A stretch of 64,000 nt of DNA, taken from NCBI RefSeq assembly GCF_005862305.2, contig NZ_CP054021.1:4443501-4507500 (forward strand). The letters are read 5' to 3'. The notes under the pieces are model-generated. The model did no database searches. It worked only from the letters and a program-made list of their open reading frames with translations, and was not told where the DNA came from. Below are positions 51,933 to 61,062 of the stretch, in pieces; the first letter of the stretch is position 1; each line of letters begins with the position of its first letter. Both the position numbers and the translations under genes were made by a program. Source of the DNA: Rhizobium indicum (GTDB lineage: Bacteria; Pseudomonadota; Alphaproteobacteria; Rhizobiales; Rhizobiaceae).

Positions 51933-52556
51933 TCAGGTCACGAGCTTCATCGCGGCCTCGGCCGCGGACAGCATCTCTTCCCTGCTGCGTCCTGTTTTGC
52001 CGATGACGCGCAGGCCCTTGGTAAAGCAGAGGAAGGCGAGGGCAGCAGCATCCGGGTCTACCGTCTTCGGAATGGTGCCGTCTGCCTGGCCGATGCGGAT
52101 GAGATCGGCCATCAGCTTTTCGTCCGCGGCAAAGGCCGTCACGACATGGGCAGCGGCTTCTTCGTCAAGCAGCGCGAAGTCGTTGGCGCCGCCAACGACG
52201 AGACAGCCTTTGCGGCCGGCTTCGCCATAGGAGAGCTCGGTATAATACATCACCATCTGGAAGACCTTCTCGCGACCGGTCTCTGCAGACGCGATCATCG
52301 CTTCCAGGCGCCGTCTGCCGAGTTTTCGATAATGGGCGAAAGCAGCGAGGAAGATGCCGCGCTTGTCCTTGAATGCCTTGTAGATGCTCCCCGAAGCAAG
52401 GCCCATTGCTTCGGTCAATTCGCTGATAGCTGCGGCGTGGTAACCGCGTTCGGAAAAGACGCGCAGCGCGGCATCGAGCGCTGCGTCCATATCGAACTCG
52501 CGCGGACGGCCACGGCTGCGGGTCTTTGCTTCTGGTGTGAGATTGGCAACGGTCAT
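51933..52556 (-). CDS. TetR-family regulator
   Basis: 207 residues. The HTH spans about residues 24-70 (ALDAALRVFSERGYHAAAIS, then ELTEAMGLASGSIYKAFKDK). The ligand domain starts with FLAAFAHYRKLGRRR and contains one Cys in GRKGCLVVGGAND, as in the AcrR/NemR-like group. It probably controls the MFS gene downstream. Confidence 0.88.
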   Translation of the reverse strand: MTVANLTPEAKTRSRGRPREFDMDAALDAALRVFSERGYHAAAISELTEAMGLASGSIYKAFKDKRGIFLAAFAHYRKLGRRRLEAMIASAETGREKVFQMVMYYTELSYGEAGRKGCLVVGGANDFALLDEEAAAHVVTAFAADEKLMADLIRIGQADGTIPKTVDPDAAALAFLCFTKGLRVIGKTGRSREEMLSAAEAAMKLVT

Positions 52557-52616
52557 GGCGCCTAATTAGGGAATGAACGTTTCCAAATCAAGTGAAATTT
52601 CTGCGGCGCAGCAAAT

Positions 52617-53534
52617 TCAGAGATCGAGCACCCAGTTCTGGCCGTTCGCTTCGGGGCCGAACATGCGATGTCTCTCCTCGGAGACAAGTCGGAATCCCGC
52701 CTTGACGTAGATGGCGCGGGCGGTCTCCAGCATATCGTTGGTCCAGAGCGAAAGCTCGCGGTAGCCCTTCTGTTTTGAGAAGCGGATGCATTCGTCGACA
52801 AGCAATTTGCCGAGCCCGAGACCGCGGGCTGACTTGCCGACAAAGAGCAGGCGGAGCTTGGCGACGCCGTCGCCGCCATTGGTGACGAGGACCGAACCGA
52901 CATTGACGCCGCCGCGTTCGGCGATCCAGCAATATTCCTTGGCCGGATCGAAATTGACGAGGAATTTTCCGGCGACGTCGGCCACCAGCGCCTCGAAGCG
53001 CAGGTCCCAGCCATATTCCTCGGCATAGAAACGGCCCTGGCTCTGGACGATCCAGCCGATATCGCCGGCGCGGTGGGCGCGGATAATGGCCGGTGTGGAC
53101 TTTGCTGCCGGGTCGAGCAGCGTGCGGATCGTGTGCATCGCCGAGACTGCTGCCTCCGGTTCGCCGCTGGCGAGATTGTCGAACCGGGCGGCGATCTGCG
53201 CATTGGCGCGCCGGCCGAGTTCGTCGAACTGCTCCCGTCCCCGGTCGGTGACAATGATGACCTGGCTGCGCAGGTCGGCCGGATCGGGGCTGGTTTCGAT
53301 CAGCCCCTCGGCGCGGAAACGCTTGAGGATGCGGCTGAGATAGGCCGGGTCGAGCTGCAGGTCGCGGACAAGTGCGGCGGCGCTGACGCCGTCATGCGAG
53401 CCGATCTCGAAGAGAATTCGGGCATCGGTCAGCGTGAACGGCGTGTCGAGATAGGCCTTGTTCAAGAGGCCGAGGAAGTTCGTATAGAAGCGGTTGAAAT
53501 CGCGGACGGTTTCGATGAGGGCGATATCGGACAT
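52617..53534 (-). CDS. bifunctional MarR regulator / GNAT acetyltransferase
   Basis: 305 residues. Residues 1-145 form a MarR winged helix (TDARILFEIGSHDGVSAAAL, LQLDPAYLSRILKRFRAEGL, and the wing). Residues 155-305 form a GNAT domain with the acetyl-CoA loop in VGKSARGLGLGKLLVDECI. This fusion is a recognised family; the enzyme part may acetylate the inducing compound. A 9-bp inverted repeat overlaps its ribosome binding site and suggests autorepression. Confidence 0.9.
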   Translation of the reverse strand: MSDIALIETVRDFNRFYTNFLGLLNKAYLDTPFTLTDARILFEIGSHDGVSAAALVRDLQLDPAYLSRILKRFRAEGLIETSPDPADLRSQVIIVTDRGREQFDELGRRANAQIAARFDNLASGEPEAAVSAMHTIRTLLDPAAKSTPAIIRAHRAGDIGWIVQSQGRFYAEEYGWDLRFEALVADVAGKFLVNFDPAKEYCWIAERGGVNVGSVLVTNGGDGVAKLRLLFVGKSARGLGLGKLLVDECIRFSKQKGYRELSLWTNDMLETARAIYVKAGFRLVSEERHRMFGPEANGQNWVLDL

Positions 53535-53537
53535 GAC

Positions 53538-53559
53538 AAGATCTCCAGATGGAGATCTT
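53538..53559. promoter_or_regulatory. operator overlapping the MarR-GNAT ribosome binding site
   Basis: AAGATCTCC (53538-53546) and GGAGATCTT (53551-53559), perfect nine-base arms around AGAT, three bases upstream of the start codon. On the mRNA the second arm is the Shine-Dalgarno region, so the hairpin could also hide it. Confidence 0.65.
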
Positions 53560-53709
53560 TGTCAGACTGCTGACAAACCTCGCTCTTTACTCGGCGTCAT
53601 CCTCGGCCTTGTGCCGAGGACCTGCTGCATCGGTTGCAGATGCTCGGGACAAGCCCGAGCATGACGACAGAGGTGTTGGCCGACTTTGTCAGCAGTCCGG
53701 CAAAGATCT
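53553..53709. repeat. nested palindromic element between MarR-GNAT and racemase genes
   Basis: Outer 25-base inverted repeat (53553-53577 / 53685-53709, two mismatches; TTTGTCAGACTGCTGACAAA on the left) encloses a common rhizobial hairpin unit at 53,595-53,666. That unit has CGTCAT/ATGACG ends and two internal hairpins, CCTCGGC/GCCGAGG and GCTCGGG/CCCGAGC. Confidence 0.75.
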
Positions 53710-53781
53710 CTGAACGAAGACTTTGTTGTGCATTTAGTTGACTGAGTCAATTAAATTGATGATCCCAAGAGTGGGGCGATG

Positions 53782-54501
53782 TCAGGCCGCTTCCTCTTCC
53801 GCGGTCTCGTCTGCACCGAGCGCGAAATCGACCGCCGCCCGCGCATGGATCGCTGTGGTGTCGAAGCCCGGCAGCGGCAAATGGTCGGGGTCGAGGATCA
53901 GGCAGATCTCGGTGCAGCCGAGGATGATGCTGTCGGCGCCGTTCTCGACGGCGCGTGCAATCACCGTCATGAGCTTGTCGCGAGAACTGCCGAGCACCTT
54001 GCCGGCGCAGAGTTCGTTGAAGATGATGTCGTGCACGGTCGTGCGGTCGCTGGCATCAGGCACCATGATATCAACATCAAGGCTCTTCATGCGATCGCTG
54101 TAGAAGCCGTGCTCCATCGTGTAGCGGGTAGCAAGCAGCAGCGGGCGCTTGCGGCCGGCCGCATGCAGCGATTTCGCCGTCTCGTCGATGATGTGGATCA
54201 GCGGCACGGAGATCTTCTCAGCGACCTTGTCGGCGATCAGATGCATGGTGTTGGTGCAGATCAGGATGCAGCCGGCGCCGGCGATCTGCAGGCGCAGAGC
54301 GACGTCGGCGAGGCGACGGGCGGCCATATCCCAGTCGCCGGCCTTCTGAAGCGCGACGATCTCCTCGAAATTGACAGAATGCAGGATGAGTTCGGCCGAG
54401 GCGAGGCCACCCTTGCGGTCACGCACCATCTCATTGACGACACGGTAATAGACCGCCGAACTTTCGAAACTCATGCCGCCGATAAGGCCGATCGTTTCCA
54501 T
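53782..54501 (-). CDS. aspartate/glutamate racemase family protein
   Basis: 239 residues. Start METIGLIGGMSFESSAVYYR is typical. The two catalytic cysteines lie in CILICTNTMHLIADK and IILGCTEICLIL, so it should be active. It probably racemises aspartate or a related amino acid. It faces an Lrp/AsnC regulator gene, which points to amino-acid-responsive control. Confidence 0.9.
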   Translation of the reverse strand: METIGLIGGMSFESSAVYYRVVNEMVRDRKGGLASAELILHSVNFEEIVALQKAGDWDMAARRLADVALRLQIAGAGCILICTNTMHLIADKVAEKISVPLIHIIDETAKSLHAAGRKRPLLLATRYTMEHGFYSDRMKSLDVDIMVPDASDRTTVHDIIFNELCAGKVLGSSRDKLMTVIARAVENGADSIILGCTEICLILDPDHLPLPGFDTTAIHARAAVDFALGADETAEEEAA

Positions 54502-54604
54502 TTCTTCATGCTCTCCATGCTTCTCAACTGTCGGGAATGATGCCGCAATTCCGGCGCGACGTGTTTGCGTTGTTTGTCATCCTTGCGAAATATGTGATAT
54601 GATT

Positions 54605-54630
54605 TTGCGTGATTTTACGAGATCATGCAA
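54605..54630. promoter_or_regulatory. candidate Lrp/AsnC operator
   Basis: TTGCGTGAT (54605-54613) and ATCATGCAA (54622-54630) form an inverted repeat with one mismatch, between the divergent racemase and Lrp genes and about 28 bases before the Lrp start. Confidence 0.5.
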
Positions 54631-54658
54631 AAAATCGGCGAGAGGTTCAGTCTAGGCA

Positions 54659-55123
54659 ATGCTTGACGATCGCGACAGGCGCATTCTCGACATGCTGCAG
54701 AAGGATGCAGGCATATCCGTGACCGATCTTGCCGAGCGCGTGGCGCTTTCGGTGTCGGCCTGCTCGCGGCGCATCCAGCGGCTTGAAGAGAGCGGCCATA
54801 TCGCCCGGCGGATCATCGTGCTCGACCGGGAAAAAATGGGCGTGCCGACGACGGTTTTCGCGCTCATCAAGACGGCGCACCATTCCGACGATTGGACGGA
54901 GACCTTCCGCCGGATCATCAGCGACATTCCCGAGATCGTCGAAGCGCACCGGCTGACCGGCAATCACGATTATATCCTGAAGATCGTGCTGCCGCGTGTC
55001 GAGCACTACGACGTGATCTACAAGCAGATCGTTCGCCGGCTCGAACTCTTCGATGTCTCCGCGTCGATCTCGATGGAGCTTCTGAAGGGCGGCACGGCGA
55101 TCCCCGTCGGATATGCCGATTGA
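54659..55123 (+). CDS. Lrp/AsnC-family regulator
   Basis: 154 residues. HTH at about 5-60 (DRDRRILDMLQKDAGISVTD, then LAERVALSVSACSRRIQRLE) and a RAM/AsnC effector domain ending ELLKGGTAIPVGYAD. It senses an amino acid. It is divergent from the racemase gene, its likely target. Confidence 0.9.
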   Translation: MLDDRDRRILDMLQKDAGISVTDLAERVALSVSACSRRIQRLEESGHIARRIIVLDREKMGVPTTVFALIKTAHHSDDWTETFRRIISDIPEIVEAHRLTGNHDYILKIVLPRVEHYDVIYKQIVRRLELFDVSASISMELLKGGTAIPVGYAD

Positions 55124-55231
55124 GTCGGCTCCACAGACCGGGATGCAGGGGAGCTATGCCGAAACGGCAGTTGCAACCTTCGCGGCGAAGGCCACATTGG
55201 CTTTGAGCGAAATGGCGCAAAGGGGTAGGTC

Positions 55232-56497
55232 ATGAGCGATCATCATGTCGTCGTTGTCGGCGGCGGTTTCGGCGGGCTGCAGCTCGTCAACGGGTTGAAG
55301 GGTGCCGGAGTCAAGATCACGCTGGTCGACAGGCGCAATCACCATCTCTTCCAGCCGCTGCTCTATCAGGTGGCGACCACCATTCTTTCCACCTCGGAGA
55401 TCGCCTGGCCGATCCGCCGCCTTTATGCCGACCGGCCTGACGTGACGGTGCTGCTCGGCGAGGTCACGGGCGTCGACAGCGGTGCGAAGACTGTTTCCTT
55501 ACGCAACGGCATGACTCTTGGTTACGATACGCTGGTGTTGGCGACCGGAGCGACGCATGCCTATTTCGGCCATGACGAATGGGAGCCGGTGGCGCCCGGC
55601 CTGAAGACGCTGGAGGATGCGACGACGATCCGCCGGCGCGTGCTGCTTGCCTTCGAGAAGGCGGAGATGGAGAGCGATCCTGCCGTGCGCGATGCGCTTT
55701 TGACCTTCACCATCGTCGGGGCGGGGCCGACCGGCGTCGAGCTCGCCGGCATCATCGCCGAACTTGCGCATTTCACGCTGCCCAAGGAATTCCGCAACAT
55801 CGATACGCGCAAGACCCGCGTCGTGCTGGTCGAGGCTGGCCCGCGGGTGCTGCCGACCTTTGCCGAAGAGCTTTCGGCCTATGCTCAGAAGGCGCTGGAG
55901 AAACTCGGGGTCGAGATCCATCTCGGCCAACCGGTGACCGAATGCAATGCCGACGGCGTGAAGATCGGCGAGACTTTCGTTGCCAGCCGGACGATCGTCT
56001 GGGCAGCCGGCGTCACCGCCTCGCCGGCGGCGCGGTGGCTCGGCGTGCCGGCCGACCGGGCAGGGCGCGTCGTGGTCGAGAATGATCTGAGCGCGCCCGG
56101 TCTGCCCGACGTCTTCGTCGTCGGTGATACCGCCTCCGTCATGCGCGAGGATGGCAAGCCGGTGCCGGGCATTGCGCCCGCCGCCAAGCAGCAGGGCGGT
56201 TACGTCGCCAAGGTCATTCGCGCCCGCATATCCGGCAAACCCGCGCCGACGCCTTTCCGTTACTGGCATCAGGGCAGCCTGGCGACGATCGGCAAGAGTG
56301 CCGCGATCATCGATTTCGGCCCGATCAAGCTGAAGGGCTGGATCGCCTGGTGGATCTGGGGTCTTGCCCATATCTACTTCCTGATCGGCACCCGCTCGCG
56401 CTTCTCCGTCGCCTGGAGCTGGCTGTGGATCTATCTGAGCGGCCAGCACAGCGCCCGGCTGATCACCCAACGGGAGACGATGCGGGAGGAGGGGTAG
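55232..56497 (+). CDS. ndh: type II NADH:quinone oxidoreductase
   Basis: 421 residues. FAD-binding HHVVVVGGGFGGLQLVNGL at the N-terminus, NADH-binding FTIVGAGPTGVELAGIIAEL near residue 160, and the quinone-site KQQGGYVAKVI with GDTASVMREDGKPVPGIAP. The C-terminal membrane-attaching helix region (FGPIKLKGWIAWWIWGLAHI, then YFLIG) is present. It oxidises NADH without pumping protons. Confidence 0.92.
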   Translation: MSDHHVVVVGGGFGGLQLVNGLKGAGVKITLVDRRNHHLFQPLLYQVATTILSTSEIAWPIRRLYADRPDVTVLLGEVTGVDSGAKTVSLRNGMTLGYDTLVLATGATHAYFGHDEWEPVAPGLKTLEDATTIRRRVLLAFEKAEMESDPAVRDALLTFTIVGAGPTGVELAGIIAELAHFTLPKEFRNIDTRKTRVVLVEAGPRVLPTFAEELSAYAQKALEKLGVEIHLGQPVTECNADGVKIGETFVASRTIVWAAGVTASPAARWLGVPADRAGRVVVENDLSAPGLPDVFVVGDTASVMREDGKPVPGIAPAAKQQGGYVAKVIRARISGKPAPTPFRYWHQGSLATIGKSAAIIDFGPIKLKGWIAWWIWGLAHIYFLIGTRSRFSVAWSWLWIYLSGQHSARLITQRETMREEG

Positions 56498-56940
56498 GCT
56501 CTCTTTGGGTTAAGCCAGAGGATAGTTAAGAGAGGGTGTGCCGTGTGGCGCCCCCCTCTGCCCTGCCGGGCATCTCCCCCACAAGGGTGGAGATCGGCAA
56601 GAGGTTGGGTCGTCCGTCCCTCTCTGCTGTATAGTAATAACCATGCGGTAGTTGTTTGGGGAGGCCATCGCGCCCGCCGATCTCCCTCCTTGTGGGGGAG
56701 ATGCCTGGCAGGGCAGAGGGGGTATCCCACGGAACCCCGACACAGGAAACCACTCGGCTCGCCCGCACCGTAAATGCAATGCACCCAGCTTGACATATCT
56801 CCACACCCACCCTTAGCATCCCGCCCGCGTCTCCCAACCACCGGGGTCACGCATCCAAGCCTAGCAACGGGTAGAGGTTCCAATGCGCCGATTCACTTCT
56901 CACGAAAATCACATTCGAAATTCTGAGAAGTTGGTGGTTC
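56498..56940. other. intergenic region dominated by a long inverted repeat
   Basis: 443 bases between ndh and the GTPase gene. Most of it is the inverted repeat at 56,552-56,722. The remaining 220 bases before the GTPase show no gene or clear promoter. Confidence 0.6.
56552..56722. repeat. 171-bp inverted repeat element (about 47-bp arms)
   Basis: Left arm from CCCCCTCTGCCCTGCCGGGC to GGAGATCGGC (56552-56598); right arm from GCCGATCTCC to GGCAGGGCAGAGGGGG (56676-56722), with few mismatches. The 77-base centre differs. Arms of this type (CTGCCCTGCCGGGCATCTCC) are dispersed in Rhizobium genomes. Short frames inside it are not coding. Confidence 0.85.
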
Positions 56941-58752
56941 ATGCGCACTTTGAATCTGGGCATCCTCGCCCATGTGGATGCAGGCAAGACTAGCCTTACC
57001 GAAAGACTGCTTTTTGACGCCGGCGTTATCGACAAGCTCGGCAGCGTCGATACCGGCAATACACAGACGGACACTCTTGAACTCGAACGGCAACGCGGCA
57101 TCACGATCAGAGCCGCGGTGGTGTCGTTCACGATCGGCGACAGGATCGTCAATCTCATCGACACGCCCGGTCACCCGGATTTCATCGCCGAGGTCGAGCG
57201 GGTGCTCGGATTGCTGGATGCCGCGGTCGTCGTCGTTTCGGCGGTCGAAGGCGTGCAGGCCCAGACGCGGGTGCTGGTGCGGGCGCTACGGCGGCTTGGC
57301 GTTCCCTTCATCTTCTTCGTCAACAAAGTCGATCGTCTCGGCGCGCAATATGAGGACGTGCTGAAAGCTCTTGCCAGCCAATTGCCCGTTCGCCCCATCG
57401 CCATGTCTTCCGTCATCGATGCCGGCAGCAGGCTTGCCAGGGTGGCGGCGTTGGCTCCCGGATGCGAACCGCTTTTCACGCCGCTCTGCGAAGCTCTCGC
57501 GGAGAATGACGAGGCGCTGCTGGACGACTACGTCTTGGCGCCCGATCGCCTGACGGCGGACAGGCTTGGACGCTGCCTGAGCGATCAGGTCGCGCGCGGT
57601 CTGGTGCATCCTGTCTTCGCAGGCGCGGCAACGACCGGCGTCGGCGTGCCGGCCCTGACATCGGCCATTGCGACGATATTGCCCGGCCGGCGCCTCGATC
57701 CGGATGGGCCGATTGCCGGAACAATCTTCAAGATCGAACGCGGCTGGGGCGGTGAAAAGCTGGCCTATATGTACCTGACGTCAGGCACGGTTCGGCTGCG
57801 GCAACATCTGGATTTGCCCAAAGGCCCGGAAAGAGTGACCGCGATCGAGGTTTTCGAGGCCGGCCGGGTTCATGGTGCCGCAAGCTTCAACGCCGGGCAG
57901 ATCGCGCGCGTAAGCGGCCTTGCCGGCGCACGCATCGGCGATGTGGTGGGCGGCGACCTGCTCGCGGGCGGCCGGCCGCAGTTTGCCCCGCCCAGCCTCG
58001 AAACCCGCGTCCTTGCCCGGCGGCCCTCCGACAAGGCGGCCCGCTGGCTGGCGCTGAACCAGATGGCCGAGCAGGACCCGTTGATCAATCTGCGGCGGAA
58101 CGACGATGCCGACGACATCTTCGTATCGCTCTATGGCGAGGTGCAGAAGGAGGTCGTCCAATCGACCCTGCTGACGGATTTCGGTCTCGAGGCTGGGTTC
58201 GAGGAAAGCACGGTCATCTTGATGGAAAGGCTTGCGGGAACCGGGGAAGGCCTGCAGATCCTCTTCAAGGAGCCCAATCCATTTCTCGCCACCGTCGGTT
58301 TGCGCGTCGAACCGCGTCCAGAAGGGGCAGGCAACAGCTTTGCGCTTGATGTGGACGTCGGCCAGATGCCCGCCAGCTCTTACAGGGCGGTCGAAGAAAC
58401 CGTGTTCGAAACGCTGAAGCAGGGCGTTTTCGGCTGGCAGGTCATCGATTGCCACGTGGCGATGACGGCAGCCCGGCACAGCTCGCCTGCAAGCACCGCC
58501 GCCGATTTCCGGCAACTGACACCTTGGGTGCTGGCAGATGCGCTGTCGGAAGGCACCATGGCGTCCGCGATGATCCAGAGCGTCCAGCAGCACTTGCCGG
58601 GTCTGACGAGCGGGGCGGGGACCATGGAAACCTCTTTCGACCATTATGCCCCGATGGCCGGCCCGCCGCGCTCGCGCGAGCGTTCAGGCCCCGATCCGTT
58701 CAAACCAGTCGAATATCTGCTGCGGCTGCAGTCCACGAGAGCCTCAGCATGA
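56941..58752 (+). CDS. Tet(M)/Tet(O)-like ribosomal protection GTPase
   Basis: 603 residues, slightly shorter than Tet(M) (about 640). G1 LGILAHVDAGKTSLTERLL, the switch I region RQRGITIRAAVVSF, G3 DTPGHPDF, and G4 VNKVDRLG. An EF-G-like domain order follows to the C-terminus. It belongs to the tetracycline-resistance RPP/EF-G paralogue family and would dislodge tetracycline or act on stalled ribosomes. Chromosomal rhizobial members may serve housekeeping; resistance is not proved by sequence. The C-terminal domain IV loops were not compared with the tetracycline-contacting residues. Confidence 0.85.
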   Translation: MRTLNLGILAHVDAGKTSLTERLLFDAGVIDKLGSVDTGNTQTDTLELERQRGITIRAAVVSFTIGDRIVNLIDTPGHPDFIAEVERVLGLLDAAVVVVSAVEGVQAQTRVLVRALRRLGVPFIFFVNKVDRLGAQYEDVLKALASQLPVRPIAMSSVIDAGSRLARVAALAPGCEPLFTPLCEALAENDEALLDDYVLAPDRLTADRLGRCLSDQVARGLVHPVFAGAATTGVGVPALTSAIATILPGRRLDPDGPIAGTIFKIERGWGGEKLAYMYLTSGTVRLRQHLDLPKGPERVTAIEVFEAGRVHGAASFNAGQIARVSGLAGARIGDVVGGDLLAGGRPQFAPPSLETRVLARRPSDKAARWLALNQMAEQDPLINLRRNDDADDIFVSLYGEVQKEVVQSTLLTDFGLEAGFEESTVILMERLAGTGEGLQILFKEPNPFLATVGLRVEPRPEGAGNSFALDVDVGQMPASSYRAVEETVFETLKQGVFGWQVIDCHVAMTAARHSSPASTAADFRQLTPWVLADALSEGTMASAMIQSVQQHLPGLTSGAGTMETSFDHYAPMAGPPRSRERSGPDPFKPVEYLLRLQSTRASA

Positions 58753-58778
58753 GGACGGATGGACGGCCGTTGTCAGAA

Positions 58779-58802
58779 AGGCGGCCCCCAAAGGAGCCGC
58801 CT
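58779..58802 (+). terminator. terminator after the GTPase gene
   Basis: AGGCGGC (58779-58785) and GCCGCCT (58796-58802), seven base pairs with a ten-base loop, followed by CTCGTTTTC. It also overlaps the region just before the convergent dehydrogenase gene's stop. Confidence 0.6.
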
Positions 58803-58811
58803 CTCGTTTTC

Positions 58812-59858
58812 TCAAGCAGCCAGCGAGGCGATGTCGATGACGAAGCGGTAGCGGACGTCGCTTTTCAGGACGCGTTCATAGGCTTCGTTGACCTGCTGGA
58901 TGTTGATCTTCTCGATCTCGGAGACGATGTTGTGCTCGCCGCAGAAGTCGAGCATTTCCTGGGTTTCCTTGATCGAGCCTATCATCGAGCCGGAAATGCT
59001 CTTACGGCCGGGGATGATCGAGAACGCATGCACGGGGATCGGGTTTTCCGGCGCGCCGACCACCACAAAGGAACCATCCACCTTCAGGAGGCCGAGATAG
59101 GCATTCCAGTCGATCTCGGCGCTGACGGTGCAGATGATCAGGTCGAAAGTGCCGGCGAGCTTCGTGAAGGTCTCCGGGTCGTTGGTGGCGTAATATTCCT
59201 TGGCGCCGAGCTTCAGCCCATCTTCCTTCTTGGAAAGGCTCTGGGAGAGAACGGTGATATCGGCACCCATGGCGGCGCCGAGCTTGACGCCCATGTGGCC
59301 GAGACCGCCCATGCCGACGATCGCGACCTTCTTGCCGGGGCCGGCATTCCAGTGGCGCAGCGGCGAATAGAGCGTGATGCCGGCGCAGAGCAGCGGCGCG
59401 GAGGCATCGAGCGGCAGATTGTCCGGAATGGACATGACATAGCCTTCCCTAACGACGATCGAGTCGGAATAGCCGCCCTGGGTCCGTGTCTTGCGGTCGG
59501 CTTCGAAGTCGTTGTAGGTACCGGCGAGCCCCGGCATATACTGTTCGCGATCGAGGTCGCGCTCGGCGCAGCCGATGCAGGAATCGACGAAGCAGCCGAC
59601 GCCGACGCGATCGCCGACCTTGAATTTGGTCACATCGGAACCGACAGCCGAGACGATGCCGGCGATCTCATGGCCCGGCACGATCGGATAGACGGCGTTC
59701 TTCCATTCGTTGCGGACAGTGTGGATGTCCGAATGGCAGATGCCGGCAAACTTGATGTCGATAACGACGTCATCGGGGTTCGGGTTGCGGCGTTCGAAGG
59801 TGAAAGGGGTCAGCGGCTTGGAAGCGTCGGTCGCGGCGTAGCCTCTTGCAATGGGCAT
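58812..59858 (-). CDS. zinc-dependent NAD(P) alcohol dehydrogenase (YahK/CAD-like)
   Basis: 348 residues. Catalytic zinc ligands in [15 protein letters not shown] and [14 protein letters not shown]. The Cys cluster that would hold the structural zinc is [20 protein letters not shown]. The cofactor motif is [20 protein letters not shown]. It probably reduces aldehydes with NADPH. The ATG at 59,858 has AAGGA eight bases upstream. It faces an AraC regulator. Confidence 0.9.
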   Translation of the reverse strand: MPIARGYAATDASKPLTPFTFERRNPNPDDVVIDIKFAGICHSDIHTVRNEWKNAVYPIVPGHEIAGIVSAVGSDVTKFKVGDRVGVGCFVDSCIGCAERDLDREQYMPGLAGTYNDFEADRKTRTQGGYSDSIVVREGYVMSIPDNLPLDASAPLLCAGITLYSPLRHWNAGPGKKVAIVGMGGLGHMGVKLGAAMGADITVLSQSLSKKEDGLKLGAKEYYATNDPETFTKLAGTFDLIICTVSAEIDWNAYLGLLKVDGSFVVVGAPENPIPVHAFSIIPGRKSISGSMIGSIKETQEMLDFCGEHNIVSEIEKINIQQVNEAYERVLKSDVRYRFVIDIASLAA

Positions 59859-59951
59859 GGGAACCATCCTTTTCGATTGTGGTGGGGGTTGAAAGAGATG
59901 GTGGACTATTGCCCAGAACTGCGTCAGAGGGTTAGAGCGATCCTCTCAGCT

Positions 59952-59971
59952 TTTTGCACGATCCTGCAAAA
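59952..59971. promoter_or_regulatory. inverted repeat between dehydrogenase and araC-type gene
   Basis: TTTTGCA (59952-59958) and TGCAAAA (59965-59971), six bases apart, in the 204-base divergent region. It is a candidate operator for the AraC-family protein. Confidence 0.5.
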
Positions 59972-60062
59972 GTGAGGCGCCGGCCTGTTTGCGAAATGGC
60001 CAGGGCACTCTAGATAAGAGCGGTATCGCCGGCGTCAGACAGTTGACAGAAAGAGTTGCCGC

Positions 60063-60971
60063 ATGACTTTGCCCTTCAGCCCCTATCAGGAAATTGTCGA
60101 TATCGCGATGCGCTTCGCGGCTGGTGACGGCGAGTTTGCGACTGATATCGGCAATCTTCACATCAGCCGTCGGTCCAAGCCCAGCGATCCGCTGCACAGC
60201 AGCTACCGGCCCTGTTTTGCCTTTGTACTGCAGGGAGCCAAGAGCCTGCGCCTCGGCACGGAACTTATCAGCTATGGAACTGGTGACTATCTGCTGACCT
60301 CGCTCGACCTGCCGGTCGCCTGGCGCGTCACGGAGGCGAGCCCTGAGGTTCCGCATCTCTGCCTGGGACTGGCAATCGACTCGGAAAAGCTGCTGGAGTT
60401 GCTCAGCCGCATCGATATTCCGAGCCCGGCCGCCCATACCGACGGGCAGCGCGGGATGGCGGTGAACGTCGCTCCGCCGGAACTCCTGGATGCTGCCATT
60501 CGCCTGCTGCGCTTGCTCGATCGTCCAGGCGACATTCCTGCCATGGCGCCGCTGATCGAGCAGGAAATCCTCTACCGGGTGCTGACCGGGCCGGATGGTG
60601 CGCGGCTGATCAACATCGCAACTGCAGACAGCCACAGCAACAGGGTCGCGCGCGCCGTCGCATGGCTGAAGGAGAATTTCGCGCGGCCACTGCGCATCGA
60701 AGACCTTGCCGACCGCGTCAGCATGAGCGTGTCGTCCTTCCATCATCACTTCAAGTCGGTCACGGCGATGACGCCGGTGCAGTATCAGAAGCAGCTTCGC
60801 CTGCACGAGGCGCGCCGTCTGATGCTCGTGGAGCGGCTCGATGCGGGCACGGCCGGTCACCGAGTCGGCTATCAAAGCCCGTCGCAATTCAGCCGCGAAT
60901 ACAGCCGCCTTTACGGCGCCTCGCCGGCCCGCGATATTGACGGCGCCCGCGAGGTCATGGCGGCGGAATAG
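60063..60971 (+). CDS. AraC-family regulator
   Basis: 302 residues. An AraC_N (type 2) effector domain covers about 15-190 (SYRPCFAFVLQGAKSLRLGT). Two HTH motifs follow at 205-295 (DLADRVSMSVSSFHHHFKSV, then RVGYQSPSQFSREYSRLYGA). This subfamily commonly lies beside aldehyde or alcohol dehydrogenases and activates them on aldehyde stress. Confidence 0.9.
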   Translation: MTLPFSPYQEIVDIAMRFAAGDGEFATDIGNLHISRRSKPSDPLHSSYRPCFAFVLQGAKSLRLGTELISYGTGDYLLTSLDLPVAWRVTEASPEVPHLCLGLAIDSEKLLELLSRIDIPSPAAHTDGQRGMAVNVAPPELLDAAIRLLRLLDRPGDIPAMAPLIEQEILYRVLTGPDGARLINIATADSHSNRVARAVAWLKENFARPLRIEDLADRVSMSVSSFHHHFKSVTAMTPVQYQKQLRLHEARRLMLVERLDAGTAGHRVGYQSPSQFSREYSRLYGASPARDIDGAREVMAAE

Positions 60972-61062
60972 TCGGCCTTGCGACCGGTAGCCAATCGTTA
61001 AAGGATGTTTGACGTTTCGTCGCTAGTCTGGCGCCAAACATCAAGCAGGCACCGACGTCAGC

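Noticed and set aside
56552..56722. Inverted repeat as ends of a small transposon
   Set aside because: Only 77 bases lie between the arms, with no coding capacity and no target duplication seen; it matches a dispersed palindromic repeat type instead.
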